Positions 36,249 to 49,078 of a stretch of DNA of 64,000 nucleotides are shown piece by piece. The DNA is taken from positions 78,356,053 to 78,420,052 of the forward strand of contig OY720344.1 in NCBI GenBank assembly GCA_963082975.1. Reading direction: 5' to 3'. The stretch comes from Labia minor. Its lineage: Eukaryota > Arthropoda > Insecta > Dermaptera > Spongiphoridae. How positions within the stretch are numbered: position 1 is the stretch's first letter; every line of letters starts with the position of its first letter. Made by a program: the position numbers and the translations under genes. The notes below the pieces were generated by a model, which had not been told where the DNA came from, searched no databases, and saw nothing but the letters and a program-made list of their open reading frames with translations.

Positions 36249-39200
36249 ATGAATAATATGTTTTTAGGAATGATATGTGGTCATAATAACGATCTAAAAT
36301 CCGCTGGGACATATCAATGCACAAATCTCGGTACTCGTCTATTGAATACACAATATCCCAATTATGGAGAATTATTTGAAGTGCCTGAAAAAGTTCAAAT
36401 CCAATGGCATCGAGGAGGGTATATGATTACTTCAGCATTAATGTCTAAGCCAAAAGGAGGGACCAGAATTGGATGTCCTGACCGATGTGATGTTGAAGGT
36501 TCTCTAACTGATATTCCTATTGCACCCGTACATTTGGTGTTCGAAGGTGAAAAAGAAAATCCATTAATAAGTCTTTTACGTCGATTTAAAAAAAAGAAAA
36601 TTGAGGGACCAACTACTGAGGATTTACAAAGACAATTAGATTATCTTCAGATAAGATTAAAAGAATTGGAAGAAGTAGAAAAGAAAAAGTTAAATGAAGA
36701 AAATGATTTAATTCAAAAATTGAATTTAGAAAAACAAAAGGAACAGTGTACGAAAAAAAAGTGTTCGAAAATAAAAAAAACAAAAGGAAAAGAAATAATA
36801 GTTTGTGATAAGAAAAAATGTAGGAGAGAACTCAAAGAAAAACAAGCAAAATGTGTAGAATGTGGTAATGAACAAAGTGAATGCATTACAGAAGAACCAT
36901 ATGAGAAAAAAAAACACAAGGAAAAGAAAAATAAAAATAAAAAAAGAAAGAAAAAGTCAAGAGAAAAATATGAGGAAAGTGAAGAAAATTTAAGCGATGT
37001 TGTCATATTTACAGAAGAAGAGAAACGAGAGGATTACCAATGTATGGATAATTCTTTAGGTGTTCCTGAATGTGCTTGTGTACCGTTAAGAAAAATTGGT
37101 CCAGAAGAGAGTCCTGATATGCAAGCTTGTGCGAAGGATAATCCAAACAAAAAAACTGTTAAAAAAAAACTTAAACGCGATTCTGAATACTGTACAAAAG
37201 ATCCAATTTCTAAATCGACTAATAATTATGAAAATAAAGATTATATTAAAAGTGAAAGAAATATGGACAAATCATTAAAAGATAATATCGAAATAAAGAA
37301 AGAAAAGAAGCGTTCTAAAGATAATAAATCAAAAGACAAAAAAGACAAAAAAAGAACTAAAGAAAAAAAGGAGAAAAATAAAAAATCGAAATGTACAGAT
37401 AAGGATTCTGGAAAAGTATGTAGTAAAGTAATAATAAATCAATGTGAGTTTAGTAAAAATAAAGATTGTTCATCTGGATATGATCATGAAAGTAATTATA
37501 AGAGTTGTAATAAGTATAATTCTTTTGTAAGTAATCACAAAGATAATAAACTTATTAAACTATTTAAAAGAGCACCAATTACATCAGAACAAGTCTCATC
37601 ATCATCGATTTCAGGTTCATCTATAAGGAATAAAACGAAAGACATTTTACATAATTTAAAAAGCGAATCAACAAAAATATTCTTTAAAAAAAATGATAAT
37701 CATGTTGTTAATTATTTATGGGAATCAAGAGAAAGAAAAAATGCAAACAATTTATCACTTCATCCAAGATTCGATAATGATAGTGGCATAATATTATGGA
37801 AAAATGATTTATTTAAAATTAATTCATCATCGTCTAATTCAAAAAACGAATTAACAACGCAAACATCAACAACAACATTTGAAGACAAAGCATTACAATG
37901 TGAATTACCAAGTAAAATCAAAGGTGAAATAAAAAAATCCTACTATCGAAAGAATAAGATAAAGGAATTTAAAAATCGAAAAAAATTTGTGGTTAAAAAT
38001 TGTACAAGGAAAAAACTAAAATCGATAAAAAATGTTCGCGAATATCATGAAAAATTTAACGATGGTTCTAGTAACTCTATCAAATCAAATTATAATGAAG
38101 GGAACCCACAAAAAATTTGCATAAAGATATCAGGGGGAGAATTAATTGCTGGATCCTATATAAAAGGTCGAGAAGAAGAAGAGGTTTTCAATATTCATAT
38201 ATTGTCCACTGATAATGATCAAAATAATTCATTATCAGTAATGAATAATGAAATAAATAATGAAGAGGTAAGAAATATTTTTATTGAAGAAGTTGAGGAT
38301 GGTAATTATATTTTTGGTAAAATAATTGAAAATGAAAGTTATATTTTTAAGCAAAAACATTTAATATCAGGTTTGAGATTAGATGAGAATGGAATCCGCT
38401 TATCTGCTGGAGGTGAATTAGAAGAAAGAGAAATTTATATCCCCAAAAAATCTAAAAGCGAAGGCTATTTATTCAAAAATCATAACAAGACTCAAAGATA
38501 TTTTTCCAGTGAATATAATATGATAGAGAGATATATAGGTGAACCCGTTATTGATCTTATTAAAGATAAACTAAATTTAATTAAACGAGATTTAGATTTT
38601 GAAGTAAAAAAATGTGAATGTAGTCGAAAAAGCAAGAATTTGAGTTCCTCTCCACGCCATCATCTCAATAAACCCAGAACATCTAACACAATAAGAAATA
38701 ACGTGAACCCACGAACATCAATTTTAAATAAACAAGAGAAAATAGAAGCACCAATGATAAATATTCCCATTAATCAACAACCCATTTTATCTACAGAAAG
38801 AAATGAAAGTTCAGGTTGTTATACCCTTTGTTTGAATAAGTTTTTTCCATGTTGTAACTGTAAATGCTGCAAAAGATGTTGTAAAAATTTAGATATCGCC
38901 TGTTGTTGTTATAAAAGTCATGAGACAATATCTGATATTGTTATTGCTGATTCAAATTCAGAAGTTGTTCCTACTTCAAAAAGAGTTGAAATAATTGAGA
39001 AAGAAATTATTCCAAACAAAGAAGAGACAGTGGAAAGTTCAATAAAAAGATATCCTGTAGAGTCAGATAATCATAAGAATTCATTGAGACAAAAATTTCT
39101 TTATAAATTTCGAATTTTTAATTTTGAATGTTATTGTGGAAGAAAATTCGAATATTTGAGAAAGAAAGGAATGACAGATTGTCAAAATTATGAAGAAGAA

Positions 39201-40094
39201 GAAGAAATATCGGAGGAAAGTATAGAGGACGAGGATCAGATAGAAGATACAATGAGAGAAGAACTTCCAATTATACCAGAAGAAATTCACTCAAAACCAG
39301 TTGCTAATTTATCTTCTTCACCATCTACCTATGAATCAGAAAGACCACCAGAAAAAAAGTCATGTGGTAGAAAGTGTTGTCCTTGCTGCTTCAAGAAAAA
39401 AAATGTAAACAAAAGAAGTAAGGAAAATAAAAAAAAAAGAAAACGTTATTCTTTTCTATCAAAAGATCCAGCACCCCTTGAATGTTGTTGGCTTCCTTGT
39501 TGTCGATTTGTTTGTCGATTGTGTTGTGGATGTTGTCCGACAGGTATGATAAATAATAATAATAATAATAATGAAATTATGGAAAAAAAAGAGTACCGGG
39601 GAGTAATGTCAGCTTATCCCGGCCATGCCAAAAAGGCCCATATAGAAAATCGCTTTTGTTATGTTTGGAGGAGGAATTTTGTGAATTTTCATAGAGAGCG
39701 ATTGATAAATCAATTAAAGCCTTGCCGTTTGTATTGTATATTATGCCAGGCCATTGACCCTGAGGAACTTGAACATGAAATATATAGTCGAAAATACTAT
39801 CTTAATAAATTAGAGCAAAAACAGTCATCATATTTTGACGCTAAGCCCACTTTATATTCTTATGAACAACCAGTTAATGAAGAGATAGAACGTAGTTGGA
39901 AAATAACAGATGTTTCTTCAGCAAGAATGCCAGAATATGATAAGAAATGTGAAAAGAAATCACAACAGCCTGAAGTAAATTTCCAAGAAAATCGTACTCC
40001 ATGGGTAGGTAACGAACATCGTAATAATATGCCAATGTATAGCCGTCCAGGATTCTGGAAAAGACTTAAAAGACATATTATTTCTATCTTATGA
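36249..40094 (+). CDS. Lys/Glu- and Cys-rich protein, 1281 residues, function unknown
   Basis: One uninterrupted frame. Residues 1-100 look globular (TYQCTNLGTRLLN, QIQWHRGGYMITSALMSKPK, GCPDRCDVEGSL, IAPVHLVFEG). Residues 115-165 can form a coiled coil; 170-620 are Lys/Glu/Ser-rich and low complexity. A second ordered-looking part lies at about 620-767 (KICIKISGGELIAG...GYLFKN). Three Cys clusters follow at about 858-890 (PCCNCKCCKRCCKN), 1038-1050 and 1076-1098 (CCWLPCCRFVCRLCCGCCP), then a more conserved-looking C terminus (FVNFHRERLINQLKPC). Start choice is uncertain: TTTTTAG just before GAATGATATGT resembles a splice acceptor, so the true first residues could come from an upstream exon, or Met 8 may be used. 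No signal peptide. I do not recognise the family. Confidence 0.8.
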   Translation: MNNMFLGMICGHNNDLKSAGTYQCTNLGTRLLNTQYPNYGELFEVPEKVQIQWHRGGYMITSALMSKPKGGTRIGCPDRCDVEGSLTDIPIAPVHLVFEGEKENPLISLLRRFKKKKIEGPTTEDLQRQLDYLQIRLKELEEVEKKKLNEENDLIQKLNLEKQKEQCTKKKCSKIKKTKGKEIIVCDKKKCRRELKEKQAKCVECGNEQSECITEEPYEKKKHKEKKNKNKKRKKKSREKYEESEENLSDVVIFTEEEKREDYQCMDNSLGVPECACVPLRKIGPEESPDMQACAKDNPNKKTVKKKLKRDSEYCTKDPISKSTNNYENKDYIKSERNMDKSLKDNIEIKKEKKRSKDNKSKDKKDKKRTKEKKEKNKKSKCTDKDSGKVCSKVIINQCEFSKNKDCSSGYDHESNYKSCNKYNSFVSNHKDNKLIKLFKRAPITSEQVSSSSISGSSIRNKTKDILHNLKSESTKIFFKKNDNHVVNYLWESRERKNANNLSLHPRFDNDSGIILWKNDLFKINSSSSNSKNELTTQTSTTTFEDKALQCELPSKIKGEIKKSYYRKNKIKEFKNRKKFVVKNCTRKKLKSIKNVREYHEKFNDGSSNSIKSNYNEGNPQKICIKISGGELIAGSYIKGREEEEVFNIHILSTDNDQNNSLSVMNNEINNEEVRNIFIEEVEDGNYIFGKIIENESYIFKQKHLISGLRLDENGIRLSAGGELEEREIYIPKKSKSEGYLFKNHNKTQRYFSSEYNMIERYIGEPVIDLIKDKLNLIKRDLDFEVKKCECSRKSKNLSSSPRHHLNKPRTSNTIRNNVNPRTSILNKQEKIEAPMINIPINQQPILSTERNESSGCYTLCLNKFFPCCNCKCCKRCCKNLDIACCCYKSHETISDIVIADSNSEVVPTSKRVEIIEKEIIPNKEETVESSIKRYPVESDNHKNSLRQKFLYKFRIFNFECYCGRKFEYLRKKGMTDCQNYEEEEEISEESIEDEDQIEDTMREELPIIPEEIHSKPVANLSSSPSTYESERPPEKKSCGRKCCPCCFKKKNVNKRSKENKKKRKRYSFLSKDPAPLECCWLPCCRFVCRLCCGCCPTGMINNNNNNNEIMEKKEYRGVMSAYPGHAKKAHIENRFCYVWRRNFVNFHRERLINQLKPCRLYCILCQAIDPEELEHEIYSRKYYLNKLEQKQSSYFDAKPTLYSYEQPVNEEIERSWKITDVSSARMPEYDKKCEKKSQQPEVNFQENRTPWVGNEHRNNMPMYSRPGFWKRLKRHIISIL

Positions 40095-40267
40095 AAGGCA
40101 ATGATATTCAAATATGTGTTGTAAATATATGACAATTAATCACTATTGAGTTTTTGCTTTATATTTTATTATAGTTAATATTTATTTGTATTTAAATGAC
40201 CTTAGATTGTCAAGTTTCAGAATAATTTATGAAGTTTAAACAAAAATATGATAGTAAGTGAAAAATT

Positions 40268-40880
40268 AGCTGGAGTGTCTCCACCAGGGGGGGGTCTCTC
40301 TTACGGCAGAGAAATTTCCAGTGTGACAGGTCTCCACTCGACTATCTCGCAATTTGAATAGGATTAAATAACATAATATATTATATTTAAATTAAATTTC
40401 ATTAATTATAAATTATAAATAATAAATATTAAACCAGCGCGCATGTTTGGCTTTTTGTTGATGGTACCACGGCGCGTGAGATTTGCAGTGTTAAAAAATT
40501 AATTCTGGTAATTTCAGCTAATCAATCAAGCTGAAATTCTATATATAGCAGTTTTATACAATTATTAATCATGTGAAAAATTATCAAACATATATCTTTA
40601 TTTTTACGGTCACTTTAGAGGAAAAAAAATCAAAACGTTGTAAGTAATGACCCTCTTCCGGTTGAGCTACATTTCTCAAAAGTTGATAGAAAACTACGAA
40701 TTTTGAATAATGCTAATGTCATCATTCTAGCTTCTAGTGTAATCTTGTCTACATACACACACAGACATTTTTTCTCAACCTTAGTGAAAATGATTCAGGA
40801 ACCTTTAAAACGTATAAAAACATCAAAATCTCAACATCGAAAATTTTCGTGATCGCAATACTATCTCTTACGAGATAGTA
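40268..40880 (-). repeat. Family B, HINE-like element, copy 3
   Basis: Reverse-complement match to the copies at 11893 and 21957, including the GAGATAGT terminal words. An extra 60 bp (about 40285-40345), including a run of G and GACAGGTCTCCACTCGAC, sits near its 3' end. It follows the 1281-codon gene by 170 bp. Confidence 0.68.
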
Positions 40881-41700
40881 ATTAATGACAAAAGTCTTCA
40901 ATCTCTTTGATTACTCTTCCTTCTGTATTTTTGTTGTAATCTGAGATAATAACCATAATCATTTGTTTCTAAAAGTCAAATCAACCCCATAGCTATAATA
41001 TATCAACTCAATGCATACACATGCCATCTATCTTTGTTTTTAATAAAATTGTAGAAGGAAAAATGCACGTAATTTATTATATACCTACGTAAATAGAAAT
41101 CACAAAAAGTAGACGAAATAGAAAACAGTAATCAAAATATAATTATATAATAATATGCGCCAAAAAACTAATATAGAATTTTAATTAATGAAAATTTTAA
41201 ATAGTAAAAAACGGATTAATTTCAATATAAATTTTATTAAACTTTATGTTCATTTCAACAATTACTATCCTTATAAGCTTATATTAGACTCAATATATCA
41301 TCCAATATTTTTCGTAAAAGTCGGCTTTAAAAATACATTTATATAGTGATTTATTTATATATATATCCTTTGTTTATGCTCCATACTTATTTGTTAGATC
41401 CAGTTAGATCGATGCAACTCATTTTAAAATTGGCCACTCTCGTCTTCTCGACAGAGTTGGAAGGAATATATTTATAGTTTTCTTCTGAATAATAATATAT
41501 GCATTAAATAATAAATTGCATTGGACATTTACAAAACATTAATATATGTATTTGAAAATTAAAATATAAGAAATTGTGGTTTAAATGATATCGTTGGCAG
41601 CATTGGTCCATCATCCATAGCTATATTCATTAAATTAATAATTGGAAATGTCAACATTTTTGACTTTCTACAAATTTTAACTATTATTATAAAATAAATC
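40881..41700. other. Spacer before the zinc-finger cluster
   Basis: AT-rich, no gene identified. Confidence 0.4.
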
Positions 41701-41707
41701 CTTATTC

Positions 41708-42775
<1,068 letters not shown>

Positions 42776-42966
42776 TAATTGTAACCCTAGTCCTCTAATA
42801 TTTATATATTTATCTTAAAGCCATATAATATAATAATACATAATAAGTATTTTTGTTAATTTAAAACTCGCTTATGATTGAACAATTATGAATGATATTA
42901 TTTATAAATTAAATTTAATTCAAAATATTATTTTAATAAATATTTAATGTTTCATACAAATGTTAA

Positions 42967-43040
42967 AACTTTTGAATGTAATTTTTACAAAAGGGAATTT
43001 ATAGGCAATGGATATTTATTTACAAAAGGTTAAAAAATAA
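42967..43040 (+). pseudogene. Remnant of a lost zinc-finger gene head
   Basis: 42967-43003 reads TFECNFYKREFIG, a finger remnant. 43008-43040 (ATGGATATTTATTTACAAAA) matches the first-exon remnant of Z3 at 46092. The DNA after it (43060-43165) matches 49080-49185, the sequence just before Z3 exon 2. This seems to be an older copy of the Z3 head without its intron insertions. Confidence 0.55.
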
Positions 43041-43274
43041 ATATCATTATTAAAATAATTATTTTCTTTATTGGATTATTAATATTAAAAAATTATCATT
43101 TACAATTAATAAATTAATATATTGTTTTCTATAGTAGTGATTGGTATTTCAGCAGGTATATTTCGTTGCTATATTCAAGGCAGGAATTTGCAATCATTGC
43201 TCTGTTACGATTGGTCTGTGATTTATTTAATATATTAATTCTTTGGATAATTTATAAGTTTTAATTAATGTGTA

Positions 43275-44570
43275 ATGGATGTTAATACTTGGGAAGACAG
43301 GAAATATCCTATTTATATAGGTAATTTTGATTTTAGGCTATTTTTTGGTATAACAATTTTAAATTCTCATAATTTTTTAATATAATGAAACTTGTTTATA
43401 GGTCCTCTAGTGTGCTGTTTACATTGTCATACTAATTTTATCAATGAGGACTTTTTATCTAAACATTTAAAAAAGTGTATTCCGAAAGAAATATGTTCAT
43501 TATTAAAAACTCAATTAAAATTCAAAAAGAATATATTGAAAAATTCAGAAAAAAAAGAGGAGAGAAGTCATAAAAAATATACCAAATCAACTAATAGCAT
43601 TGTTAAGAAACATGAATGTACATATTGTAAAAAAAATTTTGGTGCAAAATCACATCTCAATACACATTTATTAACTCATACAGGAGAAAAGCCTTTTGAA
43701 TGTAATTATTGTAAAAAGAAATATAATCGAAAATCTAATTTAAATATTCATATATTAAAACATACGGGTGAAAAACCTTATGAATGTAATTTTTGTAAAA
43801 TGAAATTAACTACAAAATATCATTTAAATAAACATTTAATGATTCATACAGGTGAAAAATTTTTTGAATGTAATTTTTGCAATAAGAAATTTAATCAAAA
43901 ATCTAATTTAACAACACATTTAATAATTCATACAGGAGAAAAACTTTTTGAATGTAACTATTGTAAAGAGAAATTTAGATTAAAATGTTCTTTAAAATCT
44001 CATTTGTCAAGTCATACAGGTGAAAAACCATTTGAATGTAATTATTGTACCAAACGATTTAATGTAAAATCTAGTTTAAATTTACATATATTAACTCATA
44101 CAGGGGAAAAACCTTTTGAGTGCATGTATTGTAAAAAGAATTTTTGTCGAAAATGTGATTTAAATATTCATATATTACAACATACGGGTGAAAAACCTTA
44201 TGAATGTAATTTTTGTAACATGAAATTTAATTCAAAATATTATTTTAATAAACATTTAATGATTCATACAGGAGAAAAATCTTTTGAATGTAGTTTTTGC
44301 CAAAAGAAATTTTATCAAAGATCCAATTTAAAAACACATATCAGGATTCATACAGGAGAAAAACCTTTTGAATGTAATTTTTGCGAAAAGAAATTTTATC
44401 AAAGAGGCAATCTAAAATCACATTTAAAGACTCATACAGAAGAAACTCCTTTTGAATGTAATTATTGTAAAAAGAATTTTAGTCAAATTTCTGATTTAAA
44501 TTCTCATTTATTGACACATACAGATGAAAGCCTTGTTAATGCAATTATTGTAAAAAGAAATTTAATGTAA
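43275..44570 (+). CDS. Z2: C2H2 zinc-finger protein, 11 fingers
   Basis: Exon 1 43275-43320 encodes MDVNTWEDRKYPIYI; an 81-bp phase-1 intron (GTAATT...TTATAG) follows; exon 2 43402-44570 gives 404 residues in all. The head [26 protein letters not shown] has C-x2-C...H-x4-C spacing, a C2HC-like zinc module. Eleven fingers of 28 residues with TGEKPFEC linkers follow. This predicts a nuclear DNA-binding regulator. Contact positions (-1, 2, 3, 6) vary while the frame is nearly constant. The last residues (ESLVNAIIVKRNLM) are a frameshifted twelfth finger, whose CNYCKKKFNVKNSFKSHLF frame continues past the stop. Z4 has the same shift, so it predates their duplication. No other effector domain is seen. 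Confidence 0.88.
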
Positions 44571-44985
44571 AAAATTCATTTAAATCTCATTTATTTATTC
44601 GAATAGAACCTAAGCGTCCGATTTTAATATAATAGTACATAATAAGTATTTATTTTTTAATTTAAAACAAATATCACTAACGTTTAATCTGACGAAGGTT
44701 TCAGACCAGTTTATTTGGTATAATCAATTTGTATTGCATTTATTCTTGTATGTTTTCTCCATTTTTAGTCTGAATCCCTATATAAAATTTAACAAATATA
44801 TTATAATTATATTTAAAAATTCTGAGTTTTTTTAATTGTTGTAAAACCTCTTCCTTCTCACAATTGCAATTTTGTTCTTGAGAGTCGAATTATGTACCGA
44901 TTTTTTTAAATTTCTCTTTCAAATGGTTTAAATCAACTGATTATTTAATAACTTACATGCAGCTAAATCGATTTAACCACTACAT
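44571..44985 (+). repeat. 3' part of the Z2/Z4 duplicated segment
   Basis: Non-coding DNA downstream of Z2 that matches 55302-55765 downstream of Z4 almost base for base (for example GACGAAGGTTTCAGACCAG). Z4 carries about 47 bp extra. Similarity stops at AAATCGAT(T/C)AACCACTAC, where the Z4 side meets a family F element. Confidence 0.8.
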
Positions 44986-45591
44986 CTGCACATATAGTCT
45001 TATAAATTTTAAATATCTAAGCTGAAATTTATTTAAATTTTTTTCATAACTTATTGAACTATATTAAAATTGATAATATTTACAATGAAAATGCTTTATT
45101 ATTTTATAAATTTGAATGACAAATTGAAAAATTGCGGTTACTAGATCTCTTTTCTGTTCATTTGCTCTCTCTCTCTATTGACTTATAAAATCTCATTCCT
45201 AACTTTTTATTAATCGCTTTTGAACAGTTGTATTAGAATTTCTTCATAAATTTATTTTAAATGTTCATAAAAATTATATAATTGTTTATGTGATCAACAA
45301 TTTACAATTTAATTTTGAATTAAAATAGGAATAGGGAGAAACAAGAAAACAGTTTGTAATATTTGTATATATATTTGTATGTAGACCAAAATGTCAGCCT
45401 AGTTAAATATAAATATTAAAAAAAGAATTAATACAAAGCTGTTTTGCTTCATTTGCCTCATTTATCTAAAATATGAATAATAAAGTAAATTTAAGTGGTG
45501 GAATTGTTTTGCCGGTGAAGTTTAATAAGCCAGCTATCTAAAGAATATATTGTTTTTAAACTATTAAACATTGATATTTATTGTGATGATA
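44986..45591. other. Intergenic AT-rich DNA
   Basis: No gene or repeat recognised. A short CT microsatellite (CTCTCTCTCTCT) lies near 45163. Confidence 0.4.
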
Positions 45592-45599
45592 GTCTAGAA

Positions 45600-45888
45600 C
45601 AGGGATGTCCAACGTTTTAATTTAATGGGCCACATCTCAAACTTAAATATTTAACTGGGCCGCAAAATTACCAGAATATGTTAAGCCTAGCTAGTGAATG
45701 TCTCAAAACTTATGGAGATTTTTGGAAATAGAGGTGGTTTTTTGTTTTTGAATGTTGCATCCTTTTTTTTATAGCCTCGAAGTTATAGGTCGCTTGCCGG
45801 ACTGTGAATTCTTTAAAATTTAACTCCAAAATGAGTCGATAGTGGGCCGCATCAAAACTTTGAGTGGGCTGCGAGTTGGACATCCCTG
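45600..45888. mobile_element. hAT-type short element, 289 bp
   Basis: Termini CAGGGATGTCCAACG and TTGGACATCCCTG are inverted, with GTCTAGAA duplicated exactly at 45592-45599 and 45889-45896. The interior (TGGGCCGC words near both ends) has no transposase. Typical non-autonomous hAT, between Z2 and Z3. Confidence 0.93.
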
Positions 45889-46173
45889 GTCTAGAAAAAC
45901 TAATCATTTTCCATTTTGATTTCTATTTCGGATTTAATAATATATTTTGTTATTTTTAGTTCGATAATTTCAAGTAAGGTTTTTATCGTAGCTATATTCA
46001 CGAACAATATTTCCGAAAAATCAATCTTTTTAATTGTTATCAACTACAAATAGATTTTTGATGATTTGGTAAATTATTGAATTTATATAGAATGGATATA
46101 TATTCACAAAAGGTTTAAAAAACATCCAATATATATAGGTAAGATACGTGTTGTTTTCTCTTAATTAAAAAAG

Positions 46174-47060
46174 TACCGGGACCCCGAGCCTCGGCTCGGT
46201 ACTTAAGTTAAAAAAAATGATTCATTATTATTGGGTTTGGCTGATAATATTAATACCTGGGACACCGAGCTGTCGCTCGACTCTTTAAAAAATATTAATA
46301 TACAATTCTTTAATTATTTATTACAATTATTAAATGTTGCATCATTGCATCAATCTGATTAAAATGAATTGAACTGGGGTCCTCAATAATACAAACAAAC
46401 AATTTTAGCTAGCATAATAAGATTAATCCAAGTAATATCGTCTATTTCTATTCGACACTATTTTCAGTTATGAAATGAACAGTCAGTAGAGAGTAAAAAA
46501 ATTGTATTTGAACACCGCCGTTTTTTAAAATAATTAAATTATTTTATAGATTATAAAATAAAAATTATTGTATTAACATTAAAAATATTGAAATAAAAAA
46601 TAATAGTTTGATTTAATAAACTAAAATATTATAAACATTTTTAGTGGGAATTTCTCAGGGAGCTAGGGAGCCCAATTCATTTAACCATCCATGTTACATA
46701 AGGCAAAATAATGTCTTAACACTCCCTTTTTTAAAATTTAAAATAGAGGGAGAGAAAGAGTTTTAATTATATTCGAATAGTCGATATATTCTATATATCA
46801 GTATTTTTTTTTCTGAATTTAATACCAAGTTGATTTTCAAAATTTTCTATTCTTTATGCATATGATTGATTACATGTGTTAAAATTTAAACAAATTCAAA
46901 TATTCTAATTTTTAAATTTATATATAATTTAATATTATTTTTTCGAGACTAATGGCAAATACCGGTGGCCCTAATCAGAGCAAGAGAAGACTCCTTAAGG
47001 TAGCGGCCCAGTAGATGATGTTATATGGATCGGAGATTTGGGCTTTACAACTATATTTTA
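46174..47060 (+). repeat. Family A long copy with R1-like RT fragment
   Basis: Head ACCGGGACCCCGAGCC plus hairpin. The middle matches 300-1000 in reverse. 46950-47045 translates LMANTGGPNQSKRRLLKVAA, a stop, then YGSEIWALQ, as in the C-terminal RT region of R1/I-type LINEs. The same copy seems to continue at 47720-47880, after another insertion. Confidence 0.7.
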
Positions 47061-47094
47061 AGTGAAAAAATGATTTCTTGGTTATATAAAAATT

Positions 47095-47720
47095 AAAATA
47101 TTATTCGTTATATCTTATCTTCTTATACGAGTAAAAATTGTTTGTTTGTTTCTTTGTTTCATTGTTCTCAAAAACCGCTCTAACGATTTTTTTGAAATTC
47201 ACAACAGAGATAGTATTTATAAAGAAAAATTGAGTTTTATTGATCACATCTCACGAAACTTTATTAGTTCTTCTTAATTTAAATTTATAATATATGGATG
47301 ACGTCACAACCACCGCCTGTGAGATATATATATCTATTCTTAAAATAAAATTAAAAATATTTATATTATATTCATATATTTGATTTTTTAATTTCATTAA
47401 TAGTTTTACATTTAAATTATTTGAAATTGTTTCACACAACGTTTAAAAGAAGATTTATCTTTATATTCGATTCGATATATAGTAGGAGAATTAAATGACG
47501 TTATCAATTTATTATACTCCGGTAAATATTATAAAATATTATTTACTAAATATTCAAACAATATCAAATATTCAATTAGATAAAACATTTATTTGTTTTT
47601 GTGTTCTTATTTAAAATACATTTTAATTTAATCAGTAAATTAATTATATATATTATTATTCGTTATATCTTTATTATACAGAAAAGTAGGCGTGTTAATA
47701 TAAAATATATTATTGGGACA
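47095..47720 (-). repeat. Inverted family A 3' piece and associated DNA
   Basis: 47095-47330 is the reverse complement of the family A 3' part (TTATCTTATCTT tail, AAACCGCTCTAACGATTTTT, TTGATCACATCTC, TGACGTCAC). The left-edge copy (1-1062) lacks this block, so it was inserted into the long family A copy. The remaining 400 bp are AT-rich. Confidence 0.55.
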
Positions 47721-47880
47721 CCGAACTATCACTCGACCCTTTAACCAATTTATACAATTTATTTTTATATACTTTAAAAATTTTACAATTTTTTAATTAT
47801 TTATTATAATTGTTAAATGGGATTTCTAAAAATGACCCATTCAAAATTTGTTTCCTAAAATGTTTCAAATTAATTAAAAT
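47720..47880 (+). repeat. Continuation of the long family A copy
   Basis: Matches the reverse complement of 1-175, including AATGGGATTTCTAAAAATGA, and so completes the copy that started at 46174. Confidence 0.6.
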
Positions 47881-48245
47881 AAATTGTATAAATGTTCATT
47901 TATAAAATCTATATATCTGTGTGTCTGTTTTTCGATTTTTTAAATTTTGATTTTGGATTCGATTAGAGCTTAAAATGTGTAATAGTAAAGTGGTCTTGGT
48001 TTTTTAAAATTCGTTTGGGAACATGGTCAAATCGGCAGTCAAAGTTGAAAATTCCCCATATATTATAACTACTGTAATTAGTATTATTATAATGTAAAAT
48101 TATAAAGAAAAAATGTTTAGACATTATTATAGACATTTTCATTCTGTAAATTAAATAATTTTATTTCATTTAAATAAATATCTATTTTTAAATATTTTTT
48201 TCTCTCTACATTATTTATCTAATTATCACAATATATTAAGATCAT

Positions 48246-49078
48246 ACCGGGACCCCGAGCCTCGGCTCGGTAATTAAGTTAAAAAAAATAATTCATTATT
48301 ATTTTTATTTCGAAATTAAATAAAAAATTTTAAAATATTTTAAATATAAAAAAAATATTAATACAATATCCTTTAAAAAAAGGCGGGAGTCAAATTTCAA
48401 TATGAATGTAATTTGTGACGTCATATATAAATTAATAATAAATAATATTAATAAATATTAAATTTAATAAAAGAACAATGAATAAATAAATATAAAATAG
48501 TAATTTATTAAAAAATAAACATGAAAATAGATTAAAAAACAAAAAAAAACAAATTTATTATTTTTAAATATCGATGCTCGAGTCAAGCCTCGACCCCTTA
48601 ACTCCACTCGCACTCAGTCAAAACAGTCTCTCTACCCACTGGTCTAAGATATTTAGATAATTTTTTTTTTCATCTTCCGAAACCAAATACCAAACTATTT
48701 TATTTTGTTGTTATTTTTTTTTTTTTTTTTGAGAGAGATTAATAAATATATATATATATATTTTATTAAAAATAAATATTTTTAATTTTATTTCGAAATT
48801 AAATAATAAATTTTAAAATATTTTAAATAAAAAAAAATATTAATACAATTTCAGTTAAAAAATAAAAATGGATGCCAATTTTGACGTTTTCCATATATAA
48901 TTTTAAATTAAGAAATAAATAATGAAAATGTATTTTTCCAGAGATATGATCAATAAAACTTAATTTTTCTTTATAAATACTATATCTAGTGTGAATTTGA
49001 AAAAAATCGTTAGAGCGGTTTTTGAGAACCAATGGGTATATATAGATACAATTTTAGCTAGCATAATAAGATAAGATA
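48246..49078 (+). repeat. Family A copy in the Z3 intron
   Basis: Starts ACCGGGACCCCGAGCC with hairpin, contains TGACGTCA at about 48418, an antisense tRNA-like segment (48575-48655; GGTAGAGAGACTGTTTTGAC on the minus strand) and the GAGAGAGATTAATAAATATA core. It ends GCTAGCATAATAAGATAAGAT. The 135 bp before it match 3125-3260. Confidence 0.75.

Noticed and set aside
36713-37006. Open frames on the minus strand opposite the Lys-rich region of the 1281-codon gene
   Set aside because: They are F/L/S-rich shadows of AAA/GAA codons and lack independent support.
45710-45907. Minus-strand open frame of 65 codons
   Set aside because: It lies almost wholly inside the hAT-type element at 45600-45888.
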